DNA of 21,269 bases from Rhodospirillaceae bacterium (GTDB lineage Bacteria > Pseudomonadota > Alphaproteobacteria > UBA11136). The stretch covers positions 1 through 21,269 of the forward strand of contig JABJES010000255.1 of NCBI GenBank assembly GCA_018663165.1. Direction: 5' to 3'. The notes under the pieces were generated by a model, which was given only the letters and a program-made list of their open reading frames with translations, did not search any database and was not told where the DNA came from. Below, in pieces: positions 1 to 7,994 of the stretch; the stretch's first letter is position 1, and every line of letters begins with the position of its first letter. The position numbers and the translations under genes were made by a program.

Positions 1-686
1 CCGATCTGGCCCCTTTCCGCGAGGCTTTTGCCCGGCTTGCCGGATTAGTGGGGGAATTGCGCGGTCAAGGCCATCAGGTCCATCGTCTTGATCTTGGTGG
101 CGGGCTGGGTATTTCTTATGACGGGGCTGCGCCGCCGGATCTGGATGGCTATGCCGCGATCCTGGCCGATGAGATTGCGCCGCTGGAATGTGAGACGATT
201 TTCGAGCCGGGGCGGTTTGTGATCGGCAATGCAGGGGTACTGGTTACCCGGATTGTGCGGATCAAGCAGGGCATGAACCGTCGCTTTGTTATTATTGATG
301 CGGCTATGAACGATCTTCTGCGCCCGGCTCTTTACGACGCCCATCATCATATCCTGTCGGTTATTGAACCCGCCGGGGATGCGGTTTTGAAAGATGTGGA
401 CGTGGTTGGCCCGGTCTGCGAGACCGGCGATACCTTTGCCGAAGCGCGGCCATTAGCGCCTCTGGAAACAGGCGATTTGCTGGCGATTTGTTCGGCTGGA
501 GCGTACGGCGCGGTGATGGCCTCGGACTATAACACCCGGCCACCGGCGGCTGAGATTTTGGTGGCGGGTGGCGATTATGCCGTCATTCGACCGCGACTCG
601 ACGTTAAGGAGATTATTGCCCGGGATCGGTCGCCCTCCTGGTTATCGGCCTCCGGTGGTTCCGGCAAGGGACCGGTCAAGCGGTGA
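1..686 (+). CDS. lysA: Diaminopimelate decarboxylase, C-terminal part (5' end outside window)
   Basis: LysA is the PLP enzyme that decarboxylates meso-diaminopimelate to L-lysine, the last step of lysine synthesis in the cytoplasm. The reading frame is open to the window edge (first full codon at base 3), so roughly the last 227 residues are present. Visible family motifs, in order, are LDLGGGLGI (glycine-rich PLP-phosphate loop), EPGRFVIGNAG, the AAMNDLLRPALYDAHH stretch, CETGD (the active-site Cys segment, usually CESGD) and GAYGAVMASDYNTRP near the C-terminus (Tyr contacting PLP/substrate). The GTG at 48 is internal and not a start. The stop overlaps the GTG start of the next gene by four bases (GTGA), suggesting co-transcription and translational coupling. 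Identification rests on motifs and their order and is secure. Confidence 0.96.
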   Translation, partial: DLAPFREAFARLAGLVGELRGQGHQVHRLDLGGGLGISYDGAAPPDLDGYAAILADEIAPLECETIFEPGRFVIGNAGVLVTRIVRIKQGMNRRFVIIDAAMNDLLRPALYDAHHHILSVIEPAGDAVLKDVDVVGPVCETGDTFAEARPLAPLETGDLLAICSAGAYGAVMASDYNTRPPAAEILVAGGDYAVIRPRLDVKEIIARDRSPSWLSASGGSGKGPVKR

Positions 687-2872
687 GCGGGCCGGGCAAA
701 GACCGAGGCATGGCGGCGAAAATTCGCGCCCCGCGTCGTCTCAGCCTTCGTCTTGTTGCGGCTCAAGTTGTGTTGTTGTGGGAACGTCTTATGCCCGCCC
801 TGTGGCCGGGCCTGGCGGTGGCCGGTGTATTTCTCGTCCTCGCTTTATTCGGCGCTTTTACTCTTTTTTCTCCATTCTGGCATGCGCTCTTCCTGGCGTT
901 ATTTGCAGCTGCTGGCGGATTTGCCCTGTGGCGCGGCTTTGGCGGCCTTGTTTTCCCCGACCGCGCCCAAGCGCGGCGGCGGATTGAAATTGCCAGCGGT
1001 TTAGACAATCGGCCTTTGGAGGCTCTGGACGATCATCCCGCCACCAATGCCGATGATGCAGGGGGCGCTGTCTTGTGGCGGCAACATCAAAAACGCATGG
1101 CGGCCTTGGCCAAGCGTCTTAAAATCGGGTTTCCTGCCATCTCAATGGCGGTGTGTGATCCAAGGGGGGTGCGATTTTTTATTGTCCTCGCTCTGGGGAT
1201 CGCCCTTGTCGATGCTGGCGGGGAAGCGTCGGGGCGATTGCATGGTGCGATTTCCCCGGACTGGCGGGCCTTGGGTGGGGGAGGCCAAACCCGTCTTGAT
1301 GTCTGGGTATCGCCGCCTGAATATACCGGCTTGGCTCCGGTTTTTCTGACCCGTGCCGGAAGGCCTCAAGAAGAAGTTGATGGCCCGGCGGATTTGATCT
1401 CGGTGCCAGTGGGAAGCCGGGTCGAGGTTCGTCTCGATGGCGGTGGTGATATGCCTGACCTGTGGCGGGACGAAGAAGAAACGTCGTTTGAACCCAATGG
1501 TCCCGGCGGCTTCAAGATCGCCCTGCCCCTTGAGCCGGTGAGGGACAAAGAGCAATCCGGAACGGTCGAACTGCGTGTGGTTCAGGGGTGGTGGACGCTT
1601 GGCCGCTGGTCCCTGGCCATAACAGAGGATCATCTGCCGGAAATTGATTTTGTCGCGCCGTTGGCGAAAAGTGAACGCATGGCCTTGCGGATCGATTACG
1701 AGGCCGGGGACGATTACGGAATAGAGACGGTGATGGCTGAGATTTCCCAGTTCACCAATTCGATGCTCGGCCGGGAAGGAAATCTCATATCATCGAAAGC
1801 AGCAGCAAGGGGGGAAATATTTAATCTCATGCTCCCGGCGCCTGCCTTGGGCGAGGGGCGGATTCATGATTCGGCCTATCATGACCTGACCGCCCATCCC
1901 TGGGCCGGGCTTCCGGTTCTGGTGCGTCTCAAGGCGACCGACGGAATTGGCCAGACGGGCTATAGCTCATCAAAGCTGACGGTTTTGCCTGCTCGGGAAT
2001 TCAGTCATCCGGTCGCCGCGGCGATCATCGAAGAGCGCCGCCGCCTGTCTCGACGTGAAGGCAGTCGGGGCGGTGCGCTGCGGCGTCACGCGGCCTATAA
2101 CCTTGGCGTTTTGGCTAAAACGCCCGACGAATTTGGCAATGATATGGTTGTTTTCCTCGGCCTTCAGATCGCCCGGCGAAGACTATTGGAGGACCCGGCA
2201 CCATCGGAATTTGGCGAGGTTCAACGTCTGCTCTGGGATATTGCCCTGCGTCTTGATGATGACGGACTGTCCTTGGCCGAGCGTGATTTTCGCGCCATGA
2301 TCGATATGGCGCGGGAAATGCTTCATACCGGCTCAAGGGAGGGGGCCCGCGAAATGCTGGCTCGTTTTCGCGAAACTCTCGAAAACTTGCAGCGCGAGGG
2401 TGCGCCGTCTTCCGTTTTTTCAAAGTTTATGGCGGATGTTATGCCAGCGCTAAACGCCCTTATGGAGGAACAGCAGGCGCTTCTTGATGAAAGTTTCAGC
2501 CGCGCCCGTGAGAGATCGGCATCGCGGGCGGATGGTCGGTCAGGAGGCGAGGAAGATGGCTCTGCCAAAGCCTTGTCGAGGGGAGAAGCGCAGACGGACT
2601 TGCGTCGCCAGCTCGACGATTTTATGAACCAATTGGCCGGAAAACTGGGCGAGGTGCCGCGCGAGCTTGGCCAATCGTCCCGCTCCATGGGTGAGGCAAG
2701 CCGGGCCTTGGCCAGAGATGATCTTGGCGAGGCGACGGATTATCAGGCCCGAGCTCTTGAAGGTCTGAGGCAAGGGGCCAAAGCGGCGATAGAGACCTAT
2801 CTTCGCCAAATGGAAGCCAATCGACCGGCTCCGGAAAAGGCCTATATCGAGCGTCTGATCCCGCGCTATTAG
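683..2872 (+). CDS. TIGR02302/DUF4175 family membrane protein
   Basis: A 729-residue protein of the alphaproteobacterial TIGR02302 (DUF4175) type; biochemical role unknown. Two hydrophobic segments lie near the N-terminus (about residues 36-65 and 70-90) and a third near 160-180. A large periplasmic-looking part follows with a beta-rich section (about 210-430), then a helical, charged section (about 440-729) rich in Glu, Arg, Leu and Ala that could form coiled coils. From memory, family members are usually about 850 residues and end in Gln/Gly-rich low complexity; this one is shorter and has no such tail. The GTG at 683 overlaps the lysA stop; ATG 710 is an alternative start. Linkage to lysA is common in this class. 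The family call rests on architecture and context rather than catalytic motifs. Confidence 0.8.
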   Translation: MSGPGKDRGMAAKIRAPRRLSLRLVAAQVVLLWERLMPALWPGLAVAGVFLVLALFGAFTLFSPFWHALFLALFAAAGGFALWRGFGGLVFPDRAQARRRIEIASGLDNRPLEALDDHPATNADDAGGAVLWRQHQKRMAALAKRLKIGFPAISMAVCDPRGVRFFIVLALGIALVDAGGEASGRLHGAISPDWRALGGGGQTRLDVWVSPPEYTGLAPVFLTRAGRPQEEVDGPADLISVPVGSRVEVRLDGGGDMPDLWRDEEETSFEPNGPGGFKIALPLEPVRDKEQSGTVELRVVQGWWTLGRWSLAITEDHLPEIDFVAPLAKSERMALRIDYEAGDDYGIETVMAEISQFTNSMLGREGNLISSKAAARGEIFNLMLPAPALGEGRIHDSAYHDLTAHPWAGLPVLVRLKATDGIGQTGYSSSKLTVLPAREFSHPVAAAIIEERRRLSRREGSRGGALRRHAAYNLGVLAKTPDEFGNDMVVFLGLQIARRRLLEDPAPSEFGEVQRLLWDIALRLDDDGLSLAERDFRAMIDMAREMLHTGSREGAREMLARFRETLENLQREGAPSSVFSKFMADVMPALNALMEEQQALLDESFSRARERSASRADGRSGGEEDGSAKALSRGEAQTDLRRQLDDFMNQLAGKLGEVPRELGQSSRSMGEASRALARDDLGEATDYQARALEGLRQGAKAAIETYLRQMEANRPAPEKAYIERLIPRY

Positions 2873-2927
2873 GCCGCTATTTAAGACGCTATGTATTTAA
2901 GGCGTTTAAGGTCGCAGGGCGGCGCTC

Positions 2928-3986
2928 TTAATGGGCGGTGGGTGCGGCCTCTGGTGTTACTTCTGGCGTTGCCTCTGGCGTTACCGCCTCTGTGGGCATT
3001 GGGCTTGATGGCGGCGGAGGGATTGTAACGTTTACCTCTTCCTCGATGATCATCGGCTCAGCTTCTTCATCGGCCATCATCGGGGCCTCTTCTTCCATGG
3101 TCGGGGCTTTATCCGCGTCTTGCTCCATGTCACCGGCTTCGGGCTCTGCTGTCCCTTCCATCATCTCTTTCCCGTCAGGCGCCATTCCTGCTTCTTCAAA
3201 GGAGAGGAAGGTGATGGACAGGCCGGCGGCTCCCTTGGGCGGGGTTTCGACGATGGTCTCGAAAGGAACGCTTTCGCCGGGAAGAAGGTTTTCCTGGCGG
3301 ATGGTAAAGTTCCAGGCGTGGATATCATCGCCTTCCTTGGATGTCAGTGCGCCCCGGAAGACGGGGACATCCCGCACATCCCGCGAGGTATTGGCGACCT
3401 CACCCTTGATGATCAGGCTCGAGACGTCGCCTTCGCGGTGGCGCTCGGATTTGATATTGCGAAGCTCGAGTCCTGTTCCGGGGGGCAATATCCCCATGCC
3501 GACAAGATTATAAAGGCGATTGGAAGGCGGCCAGACGTCAATGATCCTGTCTTTGTAGAGAATCGCCCCGGTGGGGCCGCCGATGAGAATGATGAGCAGG
3601 GTGAGCCAGCCGAGTGTGGCACCGATCTTTGATTTTTTCTTTCTGCCGACCGGCCGCCCGCTGTTTCTTTCCATGGGCTCGGGCTGAAAATCGCCGAGAT
3701 CAATGGGGCCGGGGACATCAACCAGGTCTTCCTCGATATCGTCGGCAAGGGTGTCGACGATATCCTCGGAGGCTGCTTCAAAGGTGCCTTCTTCCAGATC
3801 ATCATCGTCTATTGCTTCTTCCGGCTCAGGGGCGGCAGCAGGCATTACCTCTGCTTCTGGGGCACCCTCTGGCACCTGAAACCAGTCGTGGGCGCATTTG
3901 GAACAGCGGACCTTTCGGCCTTTTGCTCCAAGGGCCGCAGAATCGACCTTGAATTTAATATCGCATGAGGGACAGGTAACGATCAT
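2928..3986 (-). CDS. MJ0042-type zinc-ribbon, single-pass membrane protein with DUF3426 domain
   Basis: A 352-residue protein of unknown function. Residues 1-38 form an MJ0042-type zinc ribbon with two CxxC pairs (C5/C8 and C28/C31). Residues 40-105 are strongly acidic low complexity. A basic patch (RKKKSK, 115-120) precedes one transmembrane helix at about 123-144. Residues 160-275 resemble DUF3426, a domain found on such proteins. The tail (about 276-352) is acidic and ends in imperfect Thr-Pro-Glu-Ala repeats. The predicted topology is a cytoplasmic zinc ribbon with the DUF3426 domain outside. It is divergent from ftsE and convergent with the TIGR02302 gene (55-bp gap, no clear terminator). 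No strong ribosome-binding site precedes the ATG at 3986. Placement beside ftsEX recurs in alphaproteobacteria, but a link to division is only inferred. Confidence 0.85.
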   Translation of the reverse strand: MIVTCPSCDIKFKVDSAALGAKGRKVRCSKCAHDWFQVPEGAPEAEVMPAAAPEPEEAIDDDDLEEGTFEAASEDIVDTLADDIEEDLVDVPGPIDLGDFQPEPMERNSGRPVGRKKKSKIGATLGWLTLLIILIGGPTGAILYKDRIIDVWPPSNRLYNLVGMGILPPGTGLELRNIKSERHREGDVSSLIIKGEVANTSRDVRDVPVFRGALTSKEGDDIHAWNFTIRQENLLPGESVPFETIVETPPKGAAGLSITFLSFEEAGMAPDGKEMMEGTAEPEAGDMEQDADKAPTMEEEAPMMADEEAEPMIIEEEVNVTIPPPPSSPMPTEAVTPEATPEVTPEAAPTAH

Positions 3987-4138
3987 GAGCCAGTCATCGC
4001 AGGGCAGCGCACCTGTTATTGATACGGATTGTCATTGATTTTTTATAGGCGGTTGACCGGCTCAGCGCAAGGGAAGACCATTCGTCGTCCAGGGCTTGAT
4101 TGTGCCATGAATGGCGGGATTTTTCGTTTCAGATGGCC

Positions 4139-4230
4139 TATATAGCCTTCTGGACGGGAGCTTTGGCCCCGTGTCATTCTCTGTCTGTGAGCGCTGCCCC
4201 ATCGGGGCCGCAAATCTGGAGTTGGCTTAG
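4139..4230 (+). promoter_or_regulatory. Leader of the ftsE operon: possible -10 and alternative hairpins
   Basis: In the 244-bp gap between the divergent zinc-ribbon gene and ftsE there is a TATATA (4139-4144) that could be a -10, but no convincing -35 at the right distance. Downstream, GGCCCCG (4165-4171) can pair with CGGGGCC (4203-4209). Alternatively GCCCC (4196-4200) and GGGGC (4204-4208) close a local hairpin with loop ATC. A GGAG ribosome-binding site at 4218-4221 lies 9 bases before the ATG. This is sequence inference only; regulation is not shown. Confidence 0.25.
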
Positions 4231-4911
4231 ATGGTTCGATTTGAAAATGTAGGTCTGCGGTACGGCATGGGGTCCGAGATTCTGCGCGATTTGAATTTTT
4301 CGCTGGAACCCGGCGCTTTTCATTTTCTCACCGGCGCCAGTGGGGCCGGAAAATCCTCTCTTCTCAAATTGATCTATATGGGGCTGCGGCCTTCGCGGGG
4401 GCTGATCAATCTTTTCGGCCGTGATATCAGCACCATGCGGCGAGCCGATCTGCCGGCCCTGCGGCGGCGAATCGGGGTCGTGTTTCAGGATTTTCATCTG
4501 ATCGAACATCTCTCTGCCCTTGATAATGTCGCCTTGCCCCTGCGTGTTGCCGGTATGAAGCCACAGAAAATCCGCGATCATGTGGCCGAGTTGTTGGCTT
4601 GGGTGGGGTTGGCCGATCATCTTGATGACCGTCCGTCCACCTTATCGGGCGGCCAGCAGCAGCGGGTCGCCATTGCCCGCGCCGTCATCAGTCGGCCCCA
4701 TCTCCTGCTTGCCGATGAACCGACGGGTAATGTTGATAATGAAATCGGGATGCGGTTGATTTATCTTTTTGATGAGTTGAACAAGATGGGGACCACAGTC
4801 CTTATCGCTACCCATAACAAAGAGCTCATTTCTCGTTTTAATCACCCGGTTCTGCATTTGGAGGATGGTGAGATTAAGCTCCAGCCGACAACCGATAAGG
4901 TGGTGGCCTGA
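4231..4911 (+). CDS. ftsE: Cell division ATP-binding protein FtsE
   Basis: FtsE is the cytoplasmic ATPase of the FtsEX complex, which acts at the division septum and controls peptidoglycan hydrolases through FtsX. The 226-residue length is typical. All ABC ATPase elements are present: Walker A GASGAGKS (35-42), Q-loop Gln86 in VFQDFHL, signature LSGGQ (138-142), Walker B LLLADE (158-163) and the H-loop His195 in IATHNKE. The start ATG has a GGAG sequence 9 bases upstream. The TGA stop is followed immediately by the ftsX ATG, so the two should be made together. It heads a five-gene envelope operon. Confusion with a LolD-type ATPase is possible from motifs alone, but adjacency to ftsX settles it. 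Confidence 0.96.
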   Translation: MVRFENVGLRYGMGSEILRDLNFSLEPGAFHFLTGASGAGKSSLLKLIYMGLRPSRGLINLFGRDISTMRRADLPALRRRIGVVFQDFHLIEHLSALDNVALPLRVAGMKPQKIRDHVAELLAWVGLADHLDDRPSTLSGGQQQRVAIARAVISRPHLLLADEPTGNVDNEIGMRLIYLFDELNKMGTTVLIATHNKELISRFNHPVLHLEDGEIKLQPTTDKVVA

Positions 4912-5817
4912 ATGTTTGCCCGTCCGCTAGATCTGCCCCTTAATAAGGATCAGTCCAGCCGCTTTCTGCCCTGGATCGTTGCCTTGATGGTCTATCTGGC
5001 GGCGCTGTCCCTGGCTGTTGCGCTCACTGTTGGCGGAGTCGTTGATCGTTGGGACCGGGATCTGGCCGGGGTCCTGACGGTTCAGATCGTGCCCAAGGTC
5101 GATCCTGGGGGGAAAACGGAAAGTCTGACCGCACAGATTGAGGCTGATCTCAATCGGGCCCTGAAAATTCTGCGGGAGACGCCCGGAATCGAAGCCGCCG
5201 AACCGCTGTCCCAAGCTGCGGTCCAGTCCTTGCTTGAGCCCTGGCTCGGCAAGGGAGAGCTCTCAAAGGAGCTGGTGATCCCACGGCTTATTGACGTGTC
5301 GATTGATGCCGCCGATCCGCCGGATGTTGCGGCCCTGGAAAAACGCCTGGTTTCCGCCGTGCCCGGTATCGCCCTTGACGATCACCGTGTGTGGTCGGAC
5401 AAGCTGGTGCATTTGGCCCAGTGGGTGCGGCTGGTTGCTCTGGGTCTGGTTTTCGTCGTCACCCTGGCGGCGATGGCGACGGTGGTTTTCACCACCCGCA
5501 GTGGCATGGCCGTTCACCACGGCATTATCGAGGTTCTTCATCTGATCGGTGCGCGGGACATTTATATCGCTCACCAGTTCGAATTCTACGCTCTCCGTCA
5601 GGGGCTCTTTGGGGGTTTGGTGGGGCTTGTTTTGGCCCTTCTCACCCTGATCGGCCTTGGGGCCGTGGCCCAGGGGATTGACCTTCCCCTCCTGCCGGCC
5701 CTGACCATGTCTTTGTGGCAGTGGCTTATGATCGCCGCCTTGCCGGTTTTTTCGGGGCTTATCACGATGCTGACGGCGCGCCAAACTGTCCTGCGCGCTT
5801 TGGCGGCAATGCCATGA
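4912..5817 (+). CDS. ftsX: Cell division protein FtsX
   Basis: FtsX is the inner-membrane partner of FtsE. The 301-residue chain shows the expected four transmembrane helices: about 19-44, then 172-195, 229-254 and 268-289. The region between helices 1 and 2 (about 45-170) is the extracytoplasmic loop that in the family contacts hydrolase activators. The family-typical stretch after helix 2 (GIIEVLHLIGARDIYIAHQF, about 204-223) is clear. The gene starts on the base after the ftsE stop. Its own stop overlaps the next ATG (ATGA, 5814-5817), continuing the translational chain. No truncation or missing region is seen. Confidence 0.94.
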   Translation: MFARPLDLPLNKDQSSRFLPWIVALMVYLAALSLAVALTVGGVVDRWDRDLAGVLTVQIVPKVDPGGKTESLTAQIEADLNRALKILRETPGIEAAEPLSQAAVQSLLEPWLGKGELSKELVIPRLIDVSIDAADPPDVAALEKRLVSAVPGIALDDHRVWSDKLVHLAQWVRLVALGLVFVVTLAAMATVVFTTRSGMAVHHGIIEVLHLIGARDIYIAHQFEFYALRQGLFGGLVGLVLALLTLIGLGAVAQGIDLPLLPALTMSLWQWLMIAALPVFSGLITMLTARQTVLRALAAMP

Positions 5818-6362
5818 GAATGGTTCTTCTCGACCGGGACGGCGTTCTTAACGAAGACCGTTCCGATTACGTTAAAAGCCCCGATGAATTGATCCTTATC
5901 CCCGGCGCTGCCACGGCAATTGCCCGGCTCAACCGGGCGGGGTTTTTGACCGTCGTTGTGACTAATCAGGGAGCGATTGGGCGCGGTCTGTTCGATCTCG
6001 ATATGCTGGCGCGAATTCACGAGAAACTGCGTGCCGAGCTGGCGCGTGAAGATGCCCATATCGACGACATTCTGTTCTGCCCTGATCATCCGGATCGTCC
6101 AACCGAGCGTCGAAAACCGGCTCCGGGGATGCTGCTTGAGGGCTTGTCGCGGCACGGCGGCGTGGCGGAAGAGACGCCGATGATCGGTGATACCCTGCGC
6201 GACATGGAGGCCGCCGCCGCCATTGGCTGTCCGCGCATGATGGTGCGCACTGGTCACGGCGAAAAAACCCTCGCCGCCGGGCTGGGTGATGATATTCAGC
6301 CGGTCCGTATTTTTACCGATCTTGCCGCCGCAATTGATGTTTGGCTGGGAGAGCAGAAATGA
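5814..6362 (+). CDS. gmhB: HAD-family phosphatase, GmhB-like (heptose bisphosphate phosphatase) lacking the zinc loop
   Basis: A 182-residue HAD hydrolase of the histidinol-phosphatase/GmhB type. GmhB removes the C7 phosphate of D-glycero-D-manno-heptose 1,7-bisphosphate in the ADP-heptose pathway for LPS core. HAD motif I is DRDGVLNED (nucleophile Asp7, acid/base Asp9), motif II VVTNQGAIGRG (Thr50), motif III Lys101 in RRKPAPGM and motif IV GDTLRD (125-130). The E. coli enzyme has a zinc loop of pattern C-x-H...C-x-C before the RKP. Here only Cys89 survives; the His position is Asp91 and the Cys pair is Thr97/Arg99, in a shortened loop. I chose the ATG overlapping the ftsX stop; a longer frame runs back inside ftsX and is not needed. 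Substrate is inferred from family and envelope context; another small phosphorylated substrate is possible. Confidence 0.8.
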   Translation: MRMVLLDRDGVLNEDRSDYVKSPDELILIPGAATAIARLNRAGFLTVVVTNQGAIGRGLFDLDMLARIHEKLRAELAREDAHIDDILFCPDHPDRPTERRKPAPGMLLEGLSRHGGVAEETPMIGDTLRDMEAAAAIGCPRMMVRTGHGEKTLAAGLGDDIQPVRIFTDLAAAIDVWLGEQK

Positions 6363-7024
6363 AGTGGTTGCGACGATACGCCGAGGCGCATCCCTGGCGC
6401 ATCATGGCTGCAATTACAGGCTGTGCGGCGGGGCTCTGGCTGGCCGGGCTTTTCTGGTTTGCCGGACAAATTCCTTTGCGGGTCGCTGATCCGGTCACCC
6501 GCAGCGACGCGATCGTTGTCTTGACGGGAGGGAGCAACCGTCTGCGTGTCGGCCTTGATCTGTTGTCGCAAAATCGCGCCGACAAGCTTTTTGTTTCCGG
6601 TGTTTACCGGGGGATAGACGTGAGCGAATTGCTGGAGGTTTTTCAGCGCGCACCTGAAGAGTTGAGCTGTTGCATCACCCTTGGTTATGATGCCGTGGAT
6701 ACAGTGGGCAATGCTGCCGAGACGGCGGCCTGGATGAGAGAAAACGAGTTTACCAGTCTGCGCATTGTTACTGCCAATTATCACCTTCCCCGAGGGTTGA
6801 TGGAATTTCGCCGCGCCATGCCTGATATCACCTTCATTCCCCATCCGGTTTTTCCTCAAAATGTGCACCTGGATTCCTGGTGGCGTTGGCCTGGCACCGC
6901 TCGATTGATCGCCGGGGAGTACAATAAATACATGGCATCAAAGCTCTTTGGCCGGCTTTTATCCAAACCCTACCGGTCTGGTGCGGCCCGCCATTCGATT
7001 GTCCTTTCTCCTGGGAACAAGTGA
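6359..7024 (+). CDS. YdcF/SanA/ElyC-like (DUF218) membrane-anchored protein
   Basis: A 221-residue DUF218-family protein with one N-terminal membrane anchor (about 14-36) and the globular domain probably outside the membrane. Family landmarks are SDAIVVLTGGSNRL (49-62) at the first strand, ADKLFVSGVYRG, the NAAETAAWM helix and IVTANYHLPRGLMEFRR, which matches the conserved T-x-x-x-H region. Relatives (ElyC, SanA) influence envelope integrity and lipid carrier use in E. coli; the biochemical activity of this protein is not known. The ATG at 6359 overlaps the gmhB-like stop (ATGA) and is preferred over an upstream in-frame TTG. Its place between ftsX and plsC fits an envelope role. Confidence 0.85.
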   Translation: MKWLRRYAEAHPWRIMAAITGCAAGLWLAGLFWFAGQIPLRVADPVTRSDAIVVLTGGSNRLRVGLDLLSQNRADKLFVSGVYRGIDVSELLEVFQRAPEELSCCITLGYDAVDTVGNAAETAAWMRENEFTSLRIVTANYHLPRGLMEFRRAMPDITFIPHPVFPQNVHLDSWWRWPGTARLIAGEYNKYMASKLFGRLLSKPYRSGAARHSIVLSPGNK

Positions 7025-7034
7025 TGTTTTTTTG

Positions 7035-7775
7035 ATGTTTTTTCTGCGCGCTCTTATCTTTCAGATTGTTTTTTATACCTGGAGCACCCTGGTCTGTGGC
7101 TTGGGAACCCTGGCGGTATTGACCCCTGGGCGGGGCACGGCGATTATTGTCGAAACCTTTTGGTCGCGAAGTGTGCAGTGGCTGTTGAAATACATTGTCG
7201 GATTAAAGGTTGAGTTCCGGGGCCGGGAAAATCTAGGGAAGGGGCCGCTTATCCTGGCGGTTAAGCATCAGTCGGCCTGGGACACCATTGTTTTTGCCTC
7301 GATTGTCCATGATCCGATTTTTGTCTTTAAGAGGAGCCTTCTTGCGATCCCCTTTTACGGCTGGTTTTTATACAAGCTGGGTATGATCGGGGTGGATCGG
7401 GATGCAGGTGGATCGGCCTTAAAGGAGATGGTCCGCCAGGCCAGAAAGATGATGGCGAGGGGATGCCGGTATATCCTGATTTTTCCTGAAGGGACACGAT
7501 CTCCGCCCGGTGCACCGCCGGATTACCTTCCTGGGGTGGCGGGGATGTACTCCATGCTCAAGATTCCGGTGGTGCCGGTGGCGCTGAACTCCGGCCTGTT
7601 CTGGGCGCGCCGCCGTTTTGTTATCTTTCCGGGCACGATCACTCTTGAGTTCCTGCCTCCTATTCCTCCGGGCTTGTCGAGGGATGTCTTCATGGGTGAG
7701 CTGCAAGGAGGGATTGAGGCCAAAACCGCCGCCCTTCTTGATGAGGGGCGCGAGAGGTTCCCCTATCTGCCCTGA
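7035..7775 (+). CDS. plsC: 1-acyl-sn-glycerol-3-phosphate acyltransferase
   Basis: PlsC transfers a fatty acyl group to lysophosphatidic acid, giving phosphatidic acid for phospholipid synthesis at the inner membrane. The 246-residue chain begins with a hydrophobic helix (about 4-28). It carries the catalytic HX4D box HQSAWD (78-83), the block containing FVFKRSLLAIPFYGW, the substrate-binding FPEGTR (150-155) and IPVVPVALNSG. I chose ATG 7035; the frame extends upstream within ydcF without need. The start sits in an odd sequence: GATG followed by seven T, then GATG followed by six T. The first ATG (7024) opens only a two-residue reading frame whose TGA overlaps the real ATG. It is the last gene of the ftsE operon; no terminator is evident close to its stop. 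Specificity (PlsC versus a lyso-ornithine lipid acyltransferase) cannot be read from sequence. Confidence 0.92.
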   Translation: MFFLRALIFQIVFYTWSTLVCGLGTLAVLTPGRGTAIIVETFWSRSVQWLLKYIVGLKVEFRGRENLGKGPLILAVKHQSAWDTIVFASIVHDPIFVFKRSLLAIPFYGWFLYKLGMIGVDRDAGGSALKEMVRQARKMMARGCRYILIFPEGTRSPPGAPPDYLPGVAGMYSMLKIPVVPVALNSGLFWARRRFVIFPGTITLEFLPPIPPGLSRDVFMGELQGGIEAKTAALLDEGRERFPYLP

Positions 7776-7959
7776 GGCGGCTCGATTTATCCCAAACCTT
7801 CCCTGTGGTTGGCCTTGGCGCAGAGCCTGAACTGACCGTGGATAGAATTATCCCGGCCTTGTGTAAATCGGGGATATGTCTATTTCTATTATTGTTTTCA
7901 GAGTATTAGATGGGTTGCCCCAGGGGGGCAATATGTGGAAACATAACAAGAACATTTCC

Positions 7960-7988
7960 TTGACGGGCAAGCCTATATCCTTTTACAC
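7960..7988 (+). promoter_or_regulatory. Candidate sigma-70 promoter for the 7995-8097 RNA
   Basis: TTGACG (7960-7965) is followed, after 17 bases, by TTACAC (7983-7988). The -35 matches consensus at 5 of 6 positions and the -10 at 3 of 6, which is usual for alphaproteobacterial promoters. Transcription would start near 7995, directly before the first hairpin. This is inferred from sequence alone. Confidence 0.4.
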
Positions 7989-7994
7989 TTGCTT

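Noticed and set aside
2873..2927. Terminator between the convergent TIGR02302 and zinc-ribbon genes
   Set aside because: There are repeated TATTTAA/TTTAAGG words but no stem followed by a T-run on either strand.
5598..6257. 219-codon minus-strand frame across ftsX and the gmhB-like gene
   Set aside because: It spans two clearly coding plus-strand genes and encodes a His/Arg/Gly-rich sequence without family resemblance.
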